This document shows positions 36,812 to 46,136 of a stretch of DNA of 64,000 bases, one piece after another (positions within the stretch are counted from its first letter, which is position 1; the number at the start of each line of letters is the position of its first letter). The notes under the pieces are model-generated. The model made no database searches. It was not told where the DNA came from and saw nothing but the letters and a program-made list of their open reading frames with translations. The DNA is from Pseudanabaena sp. PCC 6802 (GTDB taxonomy: Bacteria; Cyanobacteriota; Cyanobacteriia; Pseudanabaenales; Pseudanabaenaceae): positions 317,966 to 381,965 of the forward strand of contig NZ_KB235914.1 in assembly GCF_000332175.1 (NCBI RefSeq). Reading direction: 5' to 3'. The translations under genes and the position numbers were made by a program.

Positions 36812-38191
36812 CTAAGACTGTACGTAGCAGTTTGCCATTGCTTCAATTGTAGGTGCAATAATTCCGTTGAGGTTGCCAGCACCTAAAAATAGAGCTAGAT
36901 CGCCAGATTTAAGCTGTTTAGTCAGAAAAGACTGTACTGCCACTAAGGTCGGACGATAATGTACGTTAGGGTGATGCTGGGCGATCGCCTCGGCCACTTG
37001 CTCGCCAGTAATGCCATCCTGATTTGGCTCGCCCGCAGCGTAGATATCTGTTACTACCACAGTATCCGCATCTGTAAATGCTGTAGCAAACTCAGATAGA
37101 AACCTGACGGTGCGACTGTAGCGGTGAGGTTGGAAGATAGCTACAACTTGCTTATGTTCCTGCTGTCTGGCAGAGACCAGCGTTGCTCTAATTTCGCTGG
37201 GGTGATGGGCGTAGTCATCCACAAAAATAATGCCATCATGCTTGCCTTTAACCTCAAAGCGACGACCAGCACCGACAAACTCTGGTAATGCAGCTTGAAT
37301 TACAGGCCAATCTATACCGATGTGGCGGCATACAGCGATCGCGGCTAAGGCATTGGCAAGATTGTGAGAGCCTAGCAAACCCATCTCAATTTCGCCTGAC
37401 GGCTTGCCTTTTTCTAGAATCATTGCCCTAGTTGCATCTGAATCGTACCTAACTTTAGTGGCACTATAGTCAGCGCTGGTGTCGTTCAAACTGTAAGTAA
37501 TCTGAGGTTGCAGGTGCTGCTTGATATTAGCGCAGTCAGTACAGGCAACTACAACTTGGCAGCGATCGGTAAATATTTGAAATGTGGATATAACTTGTTC
37601 TAGGCTGTGGTAGTGATCGGGGTGATCTAACTCGATGTTAGTGACTACACCCAAGTAAGGAGAGAACTTAACCAGAGAACCATCTGACTCGTCGGCTTCC
37701 GCGACCAGGTATTCTCCTTGACCTAGTCTGGCGTTGCCCTGCCAGTCCTGCACTTCACCACCTATGACAATTGTGGGGTCAACGCCTGCCCGTAGTAGTA
37801 AGAAGGAAATCAAGCTACTTGTAGTAGTCTTGCCGTGAGTACCTGATACTGCAATGCTTTTAAACTGGTCGATCAGCGCCGCCAATACGTCAGAGCGGTG
37901 CAGAATTGGTAACCCCAATGCTTTAGCTGCCTGAAATTCGGGATTCTGCTGGCTAATCGCGGTCGAGCAAATAATCTGGGGGCGACTAATTGCATTGATA
38001 TTGTCAGCGCAGTGTCCGCGATATACCTCCACGCCCATCTGCTTAAGTCGATCGGTAATCCGATTTTCGCTGAGATCCGATCCTGAAACCTGGTGCCCCT
38101 GTCTAACCAAAATATGGGCTAGGGCAGACATACCAATACCACCAATACCGATAAAGTGAAATGGCTTTCCGCTGAAGTTAACCAGATTCAC
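36812..38191 (-). CDS. murC: UDP-N-acetylmuramate-L-alanine ligase
   Basis: The protein has 459 residues and starts with GTG at 38191 behind AAGGAG. The nucleotide-binding N-terminus FHFIGIGGIGMSALAHILV, the Mur ligase P-loop SGTHGKTTTSSLIS and the metal-binding EADESDGSL region are all present, and the C-terminus carries DDYAHHPSEIRAT and FQPHRYSRT. It joins L-alanine to UDP-MurNAc. It probably forms an operon with murB. Confidence 0.96.
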   Translation of the reverse strand: MNLVNFSGKPFHFIGIGGIGMSALAHILVRQGHQVSGSDLSENRITDRLKQMGVEVYRGHCADNINAISRPQIICSTAISQQNPEFQAAKALGLPILHRSDVLAALIDQFKSIAVSGTHGKTTTSSLISFLLLRAGVDPTIVIGGEVQDWQGNARLGQGEYLVAEADESDGSLVKFSPYLGVVTNIELDHPDHYHSLEQVISTFQIFTDRCQVVVACTDCANIKQHLQPQITYSLNDTSADYSATKVRYDSDATRAMILEKGKPSGEIEMGLLGSHNLANALAAIAVCRHIGIDWPVIQAALPEFVGAGRRFEVKGKHDGIIFVDDYAHHPSEIRATLVSARQQEHKQVVAIFQPHRYSRTVRFLSEFATAFTDADTVVVTDIYAAGEPNQDGITGEQVAEAIAQHHPNVHYRPTLVAVQSFLTKQLKSGDLALFLGAGNLNGIIAPTIEAMANCYVQS

Positions 38192-38297
38192 AATTTTTCT
38201 CCTTGCTCACCACACCTATTCAATGTGCGACATCATACCAAATAATTCTGAAATAGAGCCACCAATCGCAGACATAAAGCTAAAATTTGCTGACTTT

Positions 38298-38406
38298 ATA
38301 TAGAGCTATAACCAATAGGCTATAGGACGGGGTGCAGGGGTTCCACCCCTGCGTGGGGGCACAGCCCTCACACCCCCTGCAATTACTAATCTGTCTGCGG
38401 CTATAG
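38298..38406. repeat. Double-hairpin repeat element 3 (TATAG(A)GCTATA ends)
   Basis: Left end TATAGAGCTATAACC, inner CAGGGGTTCCACCCCTG and GTGGGGGCACAGCCCTCAC, right end GCGGCTATAG. It belongs to the subfamily with TATAGCC-type ends. It lies downstream of the Crp ghost. Confidence 0.75.
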
Positions 38407-38440
38407 TTTCAACATTTTCGGTACGAGGCGCGATCGCTCC

Positions 38441-38608
38441 AACCATGACGGCTTCTAGCCCTTTCATGTCCAGAATGTAAAGTATGGTCTTTTTGCGATC
38501 GTGGCAAGCAAATTTCTCTTCTCCAGCTTGCGTATCGAAACTGTCAACAGTTTCGCGTGCCAATCCGCCCGTGCTACTTAATTCTCGATGGGGCAGATTG
38601 GGGATATC
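38441..38608 (-). pseudogene. Ghost copy of the Crp DNA-binding domain
   Basis: A 56-codon stretch aligns without gaps with the last 56 residues of the intact regulator just upstream: DIPNLPHRELSSTGGLARETV against EIPNLPHRELSSLSGLARETV, ending LEAVMV against LETIMV. The recognition helix half (VDSFDTQAGEEKF) has lost its likeness, and the frame runs on into the repeat element. It lies 25 bp after the intact stop codon. It is a decayed tandem partial duplication. Confidence 0.75.
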
Positions 38609-38633
38609 AAGGCGAAATTAAGTTGCTGGCGTG

Positions 38634-39329
38634 CTAAACCATAATGGTTTCCAGGCTCTTGAGGTTAGGAATGCAAAGGACATCTCTTTCCGGATCTCTT
38701 TTAATCAGATTTTTCTTCTCTAATTTGCCCAATACCCTGGTCACGGTTTCTCTGGCTAGACCGCTCAAGCTACTCAGCTCGCGATGCGGCAAGTTGGGGA
38801 TTTCAATCCCTCCGCTAGCCCCTTTTGTACCTTGCCCCTCAGCCAGAAATATTAAAACATCGGCTACGCGAGACGTGCTGTCAGACTCGCGCAAGCGCAG
38901 GCGACGGTTGACCTGACGCAAGCGCTTTGCCATCAGGCGAGCTAAGTGAATGCCTGCTTTTGGCTCAGTTTCAACCAGGTGGACAAAATCTGCGGCAGGC
39001 AAACTGGCAATAGTAGTGGGTGTCAGCGTAATTACATCGGTCGATCGCGGCACCTGATCGAGGGGAGCCATCTCTCCAAACATTTCCCCTTGGCCGAGGA
39101 TATTGAGCGTTACTTCCCTGCCGTCAAGGTTATAGGTGCGAATTTTCACCCAACCCTTCAGCACGAAGTAGACCGAACTACCCCAATCGTTTTCCAGCAA
39201 GATCACCTGGTGTACGGGATGTTCTCTGGTCACTACCTTAGCGATCGCTTGTTCGATCGCCTCTTTTGGTAAGCCAGCAAAAAATGGAGATGCTGAGATT
39301 ATTTGCCGATAGTCAGATCGATCTTGCAT
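38634..39329 (-). CDS. Crp/Fnr-family transcriptional regulator
   Basis: The protein has 231 residues with an ATG at 39329. A cyclic-nucleotide-binding-like beta barrel covers residues 15-130 (VYFVLKGWVKIRT, ILGQGEMFGEMAPLDQVPRSTDV). A dimerisation helix follows, then a winged helix-turn-helix (HRELSSLSGLARETVTRVLGKLEKKNLIKRD). No FeS cysteines of the Fnr kind are present at the N-terminus. The cNMP pocket has PRSTDV where R and S/T usually bind cAMP, so cAMP binding is possible. The TerB-like gene ends 1 bp upstream. Confidence 0.9.
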   Translation of the reverse strand: MQDRSDYRQIISASPFFAGLPKEAIEQAIAKVVTREHPVHQVILLENDWGSSVYFVLKGWVKIRTYNLDGREVTLNILGQGEMFGEMAPLDQVPRSTDVITLTPTTIASLPAADFVHLVETEPKAGIHLARLMAKRLRQVNRRLRLRESDSTSRVADVLIFLAEGQGTKGASGGIEIPNLPHRELSSLSGLARETVTRVLGKLEKKNLIKRDPERDVLCIPNLKSLETIMV

Positions 39330-39330
39330 G

Positions 39331-39831
39331 TTAGCCCTTAATAAGTTTATGAAGACTGGCAGCTATACTTTGAATGACTCCACCATGTCGATCGTCGTAT
39401 GGTATAACCTCTGCTTCAATATCCATTACGTCATCTTCGGGTAAGTCCAGTAACCGCAATAGGCGCTGATAGGCCGCTGCTTCATCGAGATTGACTTTAG
39501 GCTCGCCCGGTTTGCGCCGACTGACTGTAATTACTTGAAATGCTAGCTTGAGCACCATCTTGCGATCTTCGTAGGTTTTAAAATTAGGAACTATTTCTTC
39601 GAGAGGAAGGTTTTGGCCTAGATATTCGCGCAAACTCTGCTTGAGCGAACGTTGCTCTGCCTCCGTTTTAGCAAACATGGTGGCAAATTTGTCCAAAATC
39701 AGGCGAACTTCATCTGGTTCTAACTGACCGTCAGACCATGCCATCGCAGTGGCGACACGCAATATATCCATCTGACGCGGATTGATCGGAGGTGGTACTT
39801 GTTGTGCTGGCATAACTGCGATCGTCTCCAT
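39331..39831 (-). CDS. TerB-like helical protein
   Basis: The protein has 166 residues from the ATG at 39831. It resembles TerB/DjlA-type helical domains: PRQMDILRVATAMAWSDGQLEPDEVRLILDKF, then a second helical block ending LLRLLDLPEDDV. The acidic S/DGxL(E)xxE motif that can bind a metal is present. It is in tight operon with the Crp regulator (1-bp gap). Its role is unknown. Confidence 0.75.
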   Translation of the reverse strand: METIAVMPAQQVPPPINPRQMDILRVATAMAWSDGQLEPDEVRLILDKFATMFAKTEAEQRSLKQSLREYLGQNLPLEEIVPNFKTYEDRKMVLKLAFQVITVSRRKPGEPKVNLDEAAAYQRLLRLLDLPEDDVMDIEAEVIPYDDRHGGVIQSIAASLHKLIKG

Positions 39832-39960
39832 AAAACTAGCCAATTATGAACAAATGATACGCCAACCACAGGGCGATCGTTTAGGAAAAGACAATTAGCT
39901 TAACTTTTTCGTCATAATCTCTGTCGATGGCAGTGCTACATTTTATGCAGTGCTACATTT

Positions 39961-40069
39961 TATAGCTATAGCCAATAAATTAGGCTTAGGACGGGGTGCA
40001 GGGGTGGAACCCCGGCGTGGGGCGCAGCCCCCACACTCCCTGTAATAACCTATCTGTCTATGGCTATAG
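39961..40069. repeat. Double-hairpin repeat element 4 (TATAGCTATAGCC ends)
   Basis: Left end TATAGCTATAGCCAAT, inner GGGGTGGAACCCC and GGGGCGCAGCCCC, right end ATGGCTATAGG. Same orientation as the element at 38298. Confidence 0.85.
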
Positions 40070-40114
40070 GTAATTGGAGCGCTAAAGTTTAAACGCGGAT
40101 TAGGAATTAAGTTT

Positions 40115-40297
40115 ATGTTTGGTCTTGGATTACCCGAGGTAGTAGTAATCTCAGTTGTAGTAGTTGCACTGTTCGGGGCGAAAAAAATCCCGGAGCTAGG
40201 CAGCAGTCTCGGCAAAACCATTAAGGGATTTCGCGAAGAAATGAAGTCTGCCCCTGACAAGCCCGATTCCACTGACACGCCAAAACCAGGAGAATAA
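40115..40297 (+). CDS. tatA: Sec-independent translocase protein TatA/E
   Basis: The protein has 60 residues with an ATG at 40115. One N-terminal membrane helix (PEVVVISVVVVALFG) is followed by the amphipathic helix KKIPELGSSLGKTIKGFREEM and a Pro-rich acidic tail. This is the complete TatA layout. TatA forms the pore of twin-arginine export, needed for folded cofactor proteins such as the msrP-like enzyme at 53259, whose leader carries a twin-arginine-type RRRF. Confidence 0.93.
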   Translation: MFGLGLPEVVVISVVVVALFGAKKIPELGSSLGKTIKGFREEMKSAPDKPDSTDTPKPGE

Positions 40298-40567
40298 CAA
40301 CCGAATCTAAAGCCAAGAGCTAAAAGCTAATTGCCACACAACCAGATACAAAAATAGGGAACAACTCCTCTAGCTGCTCCCTAGTAACCCAATAAATTAC
40401 AGATCCTTTAAAGTGTCTTAAACATGAGTACCCGTATATTAGCTCTACAGGACTGGCGCGCACAGTGTGAAAAAGTGTGAAAAAGTGAGGAGTTTATTCA
40501 GGTATTTTGGGGCAAGGCTGGTAATAACCTCGAAGTTCCTTTGCCGAGCCGCCCCGCGCAATTGGCA

Positions 40568-41314
40568 CTACCCAAGTAATGCTTTCATTTCCCTGACGGC
40601 GCGATCGAGCCCCACGAGTGCCGCACGACTAATGATGCTGTGCCCGATGTTTAGTTCTTCCATGCCTGGGATTTGCGCTACAGCGCTAGTGTTCCAGTAG
40701 GTTAAACCGTGCCCCGCATTTAGGCGCAATCCAAGTGCGATCGCGACTTTACCCCCCTTAGTCAGAATTTCCAGTTCTTGATGCTGTTGCGCTTCATCGA
40801 TCGCGTTGGCATAGTTACCCGTGTGCAACTCCACAAACTTAGCGCCAGATTTAGCCGATGCTTTTAGTTGATTGGCATCGGCATCAATAAATAGACTGAC
40901 GGGAATGGCAGCACTTTGGAGCTGATGCACGATCTCTACAAGGCGATCGCCCATGCCAACTACATCCAGGCCACCCTCAGTGGTAATTTCCTCGCGTTTT
41001 TCGGGTACGAGCGTAACGTAGTCGGGCTTAATATCCAGAGCAATTTTTACCATATCAGGCGTGGCAGCCATCTCTAGATTCAGGTGCGTGCGCACCGTTT
41101 GACGCAGGATGCGGACATCGCGTTCTTGAATATGCCGCCGATCTTCGCGCAGGTGTACGGTAATGCCATCCGCCCCCGCTAGCTCGGCGATCGCCGCCGC
41201 CGCGACGGGATCTGGCTCCACACCGCGTCGAGCCTGGCGAATGGTGGCAATGTGGTCTATGTTTACACCAAGAGTAGGCAAGGTAACATCTATATACTCT
41301 ACAAGCGCACCCAC
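40568..41314 (-). CDS. pdxJ: Pyridoxine 5'-phosphate synthase
   Basis: The protein has 248 residues from a GTG at 41314; a TTG start at [10 protein letters not shown] would be closer to the usual length. PdxJ motifs: [36 protein letters not shown] and [11 protein letters not shown]. It condenses 1-deoxyxylulose-5-phosphate with aminoacetone-phosphate in vitamin B6 synthesis. It is not clearly in an operon. The gap to tatA (40298-40567) contains no gene; it holds an imperfect hairpin near 40357 and a short GTGTGAAAAA direct repeat near 40470. Confidence 0.95.
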   Translation of the reverse strand: MGALVEYIDVTLPTLGVNIDHIATIRQARRGVEPDPVAAAAIAELAGADGITVHLREDRRHIQERDVRILRQTVRTHLNLEMAATPDMVKIALDIKPDYVTLVPEKREEITTEGGLDVVGMGDRLVEIVHQLQSAAIPVSLFIDADANQLKASAKSGAKFVELHTGNYANAIDEAQQHQELEILTKGGKVAIALGLRLNAGHGLTYWNTSAVAQIPGMEELNIGHSIISRAALVGLDRAVREMKALLG

Positions 41315-41354
41315 TATATCACAAACTCTGTCCGCGATTAGGGATACGCTTGCA

Positions 41355-42584
41355 TCAGAATTTGACGGCTAATGTCTCAAATCCCTTAAATACCAGGCTT
41401 GTATGTTTTATTACTGCAGAAAGATCGCGATCGAAGTGGAGGTTGGGCATACGTCTGAACAGGGTAGAAAAACAAATCGATAGTTCCATACGAGCCAGGA
41501 CTGCGCCCAAGCAGAAGTGAACCCCTTGACCAAAACCGATATGTTCGTTGGGCGATCGCGTAATATCAAAAATTTCGGGTGACTGGAATTTTGCGGGGTC
41601 GTGATTAGCCGCTCCCAGCCCAAGGGCTACGACGCTGCCAGCCGGAATTTTTTTCCCACCTACAGTCAGGGTTTCCTTGGCAATCCGAAATAAGAATGGC
41701 GCAGGCGTATCAAAGCGAATCATTTCTTCGATCGCAGAGTTAAGTAGTGCCGGATTGTCTTTCAGTTTTTGCAACTGTTCGGGATGGCTCAACAAGGCAT
41801 TAACACCATTGGGAATCAGATCGGTGGTGGTTAAATGTCCGGCATTTAAAATCAAAATGCATAGAGAAGGGATTTGTTCGAGATTCATGCCATTTTCGGT
41901 ATAGGCAGAAATCAGGAGACTGATCATATCGGTGCCGAGATTGTGCTGGCGTTCGGCAATAATCTCTTGCATCAATTCTGTAAATAAAACAGCGCTGCGA
42001 TCTGCTTTGCGTGCCACTGCTCCAATATTGTCGGTGGCTGGCGCTCCCCAAAAAGTACCGATATCCACAGCCCATTCGATCAGATTCCCTCTATCTTTTT
42101 CCGGTACGCCAAAGATATCGGCAATAATCAAGGCTGGCAGAGGTACGGACAAGTCTGCTACGATATCCATTTGGTGTCGATCTTGAACTCGATCCAAAAG
42201 GCGATCGGTTGTATCCTGGATAATCGAACGCCAACTTTCTAAGGCGCGCGCCGTAAACCCCTGATTGGCAATTTTGCGCATCCGCGTATGTTCGGGTGGG
42301 TCTTTCTCGATCATGAAATTCCCAGTTAATTTCAGGAAATTCTGAATTATGCCCAGATCCAGCCCCCCCAACTGGCTGGCAAACAAAGAACTGCGATCGG
42401 CACTCAGGCGATCGTCCCGCAGCGCATCCTCAACATCACTGTACCGCGTCAGTACCCAGAAGCCATTAGCCTCGGAGTAATATACCGGATCGGTCTCGCG
42501 CATCTGCTTGTACAGGGGATAGGGATTTGCCAGGGATGCGGGAGCCAAAAGGTCGAAAGCAGTGGTTTGGTGTTCTGCCAACAT
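41355..42584 (-). CDS. Cytochrome P450
   Basis: The protein has 409 residues with an ATG at 42584. The haem-binding loop [10 protein letters not shown] has its cysteine ligand at residue 358, the K-helix ExxR motif is EMIR, and the I-helix has [10 protein letters not shown] with the usual A/G-x-x-T. It is a soluble bacterial class P450. The substrate is unknown; the gene has no redox partner or biosynthetic gene beside it. The I-helix carries H instead of the common acidic residue before the threonine, a variation seen in some peroxygenase-like or specialised members. Confidence 0.9.
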   Translation of the reverse strand: MLAEHQTTAFDLLAPASLANPYPLYKQMRETDPVYYSEANGFWVLTRYSDVEDALRDDRLSADRSSLFASQLGGLDLGIIQNFLKLTGNFMIEKDPPEHTRMRKIANQGFTARALESWRSIIQDTTDRLLDRVQDRHQMDIVADLSVPLPALIIADIFGVPEKDRGNLIEWAVDIGTFWGAPATDNIGAVARKADRSAVLFTELMQEIIAERQHNLGTDMISLLISAYTENGMNLEQIPSLCILILNAGHLTTTDLIPNGVNALLSHPEQLQKLKDNPALLNSAIEEMIRFDTPAPFLFRIAKETLTVGGKKIPAGSVVALGLGAANHDPAKFQSPEIFDITRSPNEHIGFGQGVHFCLGAVLARMELSICFSTLFRRMPNLHFDRDLSAVIKHTSLVFKGFETLAVKF

Positions 42585-42712
42585 AGTTGCGTTTCCTCGG
42601 TGTACTTTTACGTATTCACCCTATTTACGCCAACTAATTCAAATTGGATCTGCGATCGTCATTTAATTTAATCGGGACTGATGTCAAACGCCCTGAGATA
42701 TGCTGCTTGCCA

Positions 42713-43132
42713 TCAACCAGTCGGCAAAATAACTACAATCTCCTGGTTTCGATTCTTACGATAAATTCTAAAATCACTATCTAAAGTAAATAGATTGCTA
42801 TTCGGATATAACTCTGTCATCCTTACCAAACAGGCATCAGCTAAAGCCATTGGTACAGAATGATATTGTTTCATTAGTTCCCTAACAGCTACAACCTCAT
42901 CTTCCAGTCGAAAAGGAACTTGAATAATCCCATCACTAATCATAGAAGTAACTGTTTCCTGCCCAGCATAAGTATCTCTCAAAAGGAAACAAGTCTCTAC
43001 AATCACCGCTTCACATGTTAACAATGGCAATTTCAGTTTTTTCCACTCTGCTACTGCCCAGTCATGAAAACTATCTTGTCGTTTCAGAAAAGCTACCAAA
43101 GGCCCCGTATCAATTAAAGTACATCGGCTCAT
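42713..43132 (-). CDS. PIN-domain toxin (VapC-like)
   Basis: The protein has 139 residues with an ATG at 43132 overlapping the antitoxin stop (ATGA). The PIN acidic quartet is visible: D8 in LIDTGPLVAF, E in CEAVIVETCF, D in ALADACLVRM and D in LFTLDSDFRIYR. It should be an RNase toxin. It lies between the P450 and galT-like genes with no other link. Confidence 0.9.
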   Translation of the reverse strand: MSRCTLIDTGPLVAFLKRQDSFHDWAVAEWKKLKLPLLTCEAVIVETCFLLRDTYAGQETVTSMISDGIIQVPFRLEDEVVAVRELMKQYHSVPMALADACLVRMTELYPNSNLFTLDSDFRIYRKNRNQEIVVILPTG

Positions 43133-43392
43133 TTCTTCCCTAGTTCTTCTAAGTATTTCTTGTTAGAAGAAAGATCGCTAGGACCACCATCTAAACACCC
43201 AGCATACTTTTCAATCAATGCTTGAGACATTGACAAGGAACTTTCCATTTGAGTAGTTACCTGATTTTGTTGTCGCTTAGCTTGCAAAAACTCCACAAAA
43301 TCAAGAACCTCCTGCTGAGTTTCAACAGACAGGGTTCTAACCTGCTTCATAATTAACTGTTCAACATTAACAGCTTCTGGTAAGTTGCTCAT
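43129..43392 (-). CDS. Antitoxin of the PIN pair (DUF2281-like)
   Basis: The protein has 87 residues with an ATG at 43392. Residues about 10-40 (IMKQVRTLSVETQQEVLDFVEFLQAKR) match the DUF2281 antitoxin helix pair. The rest is polar and probably disordered until it binds the toxin. It precedes the toxin with a four-base overlap. Confidence 0.85.
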   Translation of the reverse strand: MSNLPEAVNVEQLIMKQVRTLSVETQQEVLDFVEFLQAKRQQNQVTTQMESSLSMSQALIEKYAGCLDGGPSDLSSNKKYLEELGKK

Positions 43393-43636
43393 AGCTCAAT
43401 CCCCTCGTTCCTTGATACGATTTAGCAATTCATGTAGGTATATTACGAATTGTAATTGTTGCCATAGTATTTCTTTCCCTGAGGATAACCATTTTATACT
43501 CATGCTAGCAGATTGCGGTAACCTTGCTTGTTAGGATGCTTATGGTTTACGCTATGAGTCATTTCTGCTCAATCCACATCGATCGTGTTTAAATTTAAGT
43601 ATGCTGAGTATGTAATCGCTTTGCCGAGAGTGCGAT

Positions 43637-44641
43637 ATGCCTGAACTCAGACAAAATGTTATTACAAAAGATTGGGCGATCTTCGCGACGGAAAGAGCGA
43701 AACGACCGCATGAGTTTATCCGACCCGATCGCCAGAACGATCGCCTGCCCGCCCATAAACCCGACTGTCCTTTTTGTCCCGGCAATGAGGATTTTCTGGG
43801 GGCGGAGCCATTCTGCATTCGCGATGGAGATCGCTGGCGCGTGCGCGTTGTGCCAAATAAATATCCGGCTCTGTCCGCCACGGGAGAACGCATTCGCAAG
43901 GTAGAGGGCATCCACAGAATTATCTCAGGGGTTGGTATTCATGAAGTGATTGTCGAGCATCCCCGCCACGATCTCACACCTGCTTTAATGTCAATTGAGG
44001 ACGTGCGCAATATTCTGATTGCCTATCGGCAGCGTTATATCGATATCCGTAAAGATCCGCGCATTGAAGCGATCGTCATCTTTAAAAATCACGGGGAATC
44101 GGCTGGTACATCTATCGAACATCCCCACTCGCAGATTGCCGCAATTCCAGTTGTCCCCCATCAGTTCCGCGTACGCATTGATGAAGCAATTCGCTACTTT
44201 GACGATACGGGTGAATGCATATTCTGTCGCAATTTGCGCGATGAATTGGAATCTCAAGAGCGCATCGTGCTAGAGAGCGAGCATTTCGTCGCTTTTATTC
44301 CCTACGCGGCACTCTCCCCGTTTCACCTCTGGATTTATCCTCGCCGCCACGTTTCCTCTTTTGACCAGAGCACCGATGCCGAGCTAGCCGATCTCGCCTA
44401 TACGCTCAAAACCGTATTAGCAAAACTCTATTATGGCTTAAACAATCCCGACTTCAACTATACAATTCGCTCCATTCCTACCGATGAAACCTATACTGAT
44501 TATTTTCACTGGTACCTGGCGATCGTGCCGCGCGTATCCAAATCCGCCGGTTTTGAAATTGGCAGCGGCATGTATATCAATACCTCTATGCCGGAGGACA
44601 GCGCTCAATTCCTGCGCGATGTCGATATTCCCGTTCTGTAG
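43637..44641 (+). CDS. Galactose-1-phosphate uridylyltransferase-like (HIT fold)
   Basis: The protein has 334 residues with an ATG at 43637. A zinc pair C44/C47 (CPFCPG) and a second CxxC (CIFCRN) are kept. The active-site motif is HPHSQ with H162 and H164, where GalT enzymes have HPHGQ. GalT transfers UMP between hexose phosphates; the HPHSQ form also occurs in ADP-glucose phosphorylase-like members, so the nucleotide and sugar are not certain. Its stop codon lies inside a palindrome that also ends the convergent aminotransferase. Confidence 0.85.
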   Translation: MPELRQNVITKDWAIFATERAKRPHEFIRPDRQNDRLPAHKPDCPFCPGNEDFLGAEPFCIRDGDRWRVRVVPNKYPALSATGERIRKVEGIHRIISGVGIHEVIVEHPRHDLTPALMSIEDVRNILIAYRQRYIDIRKDPRIEAIVIFKNHGESAGTSIEHPHSQIAAIPVVPHQFRVRIDEAIRYFDDTGECIFCRNLRDELESQERIVLESEHFVAFIPYAALSPFHLWIYPRRHVSSFDQSTDAELADLAYTLKTVLAKLYYGLNNPDFNYTIRSIPTDETYTDYFHWYLAIVPRVSKSAGFEIGSGMYINTSMPEDSAQFLRDVDIPVL

Positions 44642-44666
44642 GGGCGAACGGCCATTCGCCCCTACA
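44638..44666. repeat. Palindrome giving stop codons to two convergent genes
   Basis: GTAGGGGCGAA...TTCGCCCCTAC forms a hairpin in the 20-bp gap between the galT-like and aminotransferase genes. The CTGTAG at each end supplies the last Leu codon and TAG stop of both genes, one per strand. Similar GTAGGGGCGAAC palindromes are common in cyanobacteria. Confidence 0.85.
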
Positions 44667-45843
44667 GTCGGAATTTTTGCATTTGGGCGATCGCTGCTGC
44701 CAACGTACTATCCTTTTTCGCAAAGCAGAAGCGCAGCCCATTTACGTGCTGTCGCTTGGGATTGCTAAAGCAATTTCCCGGTACTGCTGCCACCTTTGCC
44801 TCCTGCGCGAGGCGAAATGCTGCTCGATCGGCATCTTCTGCAAGGGCCGAGCTATCAGTCCAGATGTAGTAAGCACCCCTCGGCAAAACAGGTGAGAGTC
44901 CCATTGCCTCCAGGGCTGAATAAAGCAAATCTCGCTTGCGCTTGTAGTCCGCTGCCATTTGAATGTAATAATCGCGACCAAAACTCAAGGCAACTAGAGC
45001 AGCTTGCTGTAGAGGGGCAGGCGCGCAAATCGTGAGAAAATCATGGATGCGCCGCATGGCTGCGGTCAGAGCCTCGGAGGCAACTGTATAACCCAGTCTC
45101 CACCCCGTGACGCAGAAAGTTTTAGAGAATCCATTCACGACGATCGTTCGTTCTGCCATCCCCGGCAAGCTAAACATACTGACGTGTTCGCCTTCGTACA
45201 GGATGTATTCGTAGATTTCATCCGTAATGACGTAAACTCCATAGCGATCGCAAAACGTTGCCAGCAATTCCAGTTCCGCGCGCGTCCATACTTTCCCAGT
45301 AGGATTTGCTGGTGTATTGACAATGACTGCCTTCAGCCCCTTTTGAAAGTACGGCTCTAACATCTCTGCCGTAATTTCCCACTGCGGCGGCTGTAACACC
45401 AACATCTCTGGGATGCCGCCCACTGTCGCCAAATTCGGGATGTAGTTCTCATAGAACGGCTCGAAAATCAGCACCCGATCGCCCGGATCGATAATACTCA
45501 TCAAGGCAATATTCAAACCCTCAGTCGCACCGCAACAGACCGTCACCTGCGTGTCAGGATCGACCGCGATGCCATTATCCCGTTGTAGTTTGGCCGCGAT
45601 CGCTACGCGCAGCGCCTCTAAACCCCAGGTGTCGGCATATTGATTGATGTCAGCGGCGATCGCGTCCTGGGCTGCTTGTTTCAGAGCTTCTGGTGCCGCA
45701 AAGTCTGGTAAACCCTGCGCCAGATTGATCGCGCCAAACTGAGCGCAGTAGCGAGATGCCTCCCGAATTTGCGATTCTTTGGTTTGAGTTGCTCTCTGCG
45801 AGAGGGATAAAGTTGTTGAAGAATTTATAGCGGTTGCGGACAT
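44662..45843 (-). CDS. Class I aminotransferase (PLP)
   Basis: The protein has 393 residues from the ATG at 45843; the frame further upstream covers insertion-sequence debris and is not used. PLP motifs: TPANPTGKVW, ITDEIYEYI with the ring-binding aspartate, and NGFSKTFCVTGWRLGY with catalytic K241. It resembles kynurenine/glutamine/methionine aminotransferases, which fits the Gly/Leu-rich NLAQGLPDFAAPEAL opening. Substrate specificity cannot be read from sequence. Confidence 0.9.
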   Translation of the reverse strand: MSATAINSSTTLSLSQRATQTKESQIREASRYCAQFGAINLAQGLPDFAAPEALKQAAQDAIAADINQYADTWGLEALRVAIAAKLQRDNGIAVDPDTQVTVCCGATEGLNIALMSIIDPGDRVLIFEPFYENYIPNLATVGGIPEMLVLQPPQWEITAEMLEPYFQKGLKAVIVNTPANPTGKVWTRAELELLATFCDRYGVYVITDEIYEYILYEGEHVSMFSLPGMAERTIVVNGFSKTFCVTGWRLGYTVASEALTAAMRRIHDFLTICAPAPLQQAALVALSFGRDYYIQMAADYKRKRDLLYSALEAMGLSPVLPRGAYYIWTDSSALAEDADRAAFRLAQEAKVAAVPGNCFSNPKRQHVNGLRFCFAKKDSTLAAAIAQMQKFRL

Positions 45844-45870
45844 AATCTTGCAGCGATCGTACCCGATCAA

Positions 45871-46066
45871 CTTATCATTTTTTTTGACAACTCCTCTGTC
45901 TGAAGGCGAGGGGATTTTTGGCTCATCGGGACTGCTCAGGTAGCTTGCCCTTCCCAAAATTTACGGCGACGCGCTCCACCACTGTACGGCCATGTTGCGG
46001 GACGGCTTGTGCCACCGCTACATAGCAATTGGTTTCACAGCCGCATTCAGGGCATTCTATGGACAT
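45871..46066 (-). pseudogene. IS200/IS605-type tnpB remnant with right end
   Basis: From an ATG at 46066 a 47-residue frame reads SIECPECGCETNCYVAVAQAV and then ERVAVNFGKGKLPEQSR, the zinc-ribbon and tail pattern of TnpB proteins of the IS1341 type. The conserved R-D of that segment is replaced by C-Y, so the catalytic aspartate is gone. A CCTC...GAGG hairpin at about 45885-45905 looks like the element's right end. The rest of the transposase is absent. Confidence 0.6.
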
Positions 46067-46085
46067 GTTCAAATAATAGTTTTTT

Positions 46086-46122
46086 GCATTTTTGTGTACT
46101 GCAAGTAGGTACACAAAAATGC
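46086..46122. promoter_or_regulatory. Perfect 14-bp inverted repeat, possible HxlR operator
   Basis: GCATTTTTGTGTAC (46086-46099) and GTACACAAAAATGC (46109-46122) are exact inverted repeats around a 9-bp spacer. It lies 15 bp before the start of the HxlR remnant. HxlR regulators bind palindromes in their own promoter, so this may be the operator of a lost regulator; an IS end is the alternative. Confidence 0.45.
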
Positions 46123-46136
46123 TATACACGCAAATT

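Noticed and set aside
38306-38563. An 85-residue leftward gene
   Set aside because: It is the decayed Crp C-terminal copy running into a repeat element, not an independent gene.
40460-40490. GTGTGAAAAA direct repeats as Crp sites, also near 53098
   Set aside because: Only half-sites of the TGTGA type are present; no TGTGA-N6-TCACA palindrome was found.
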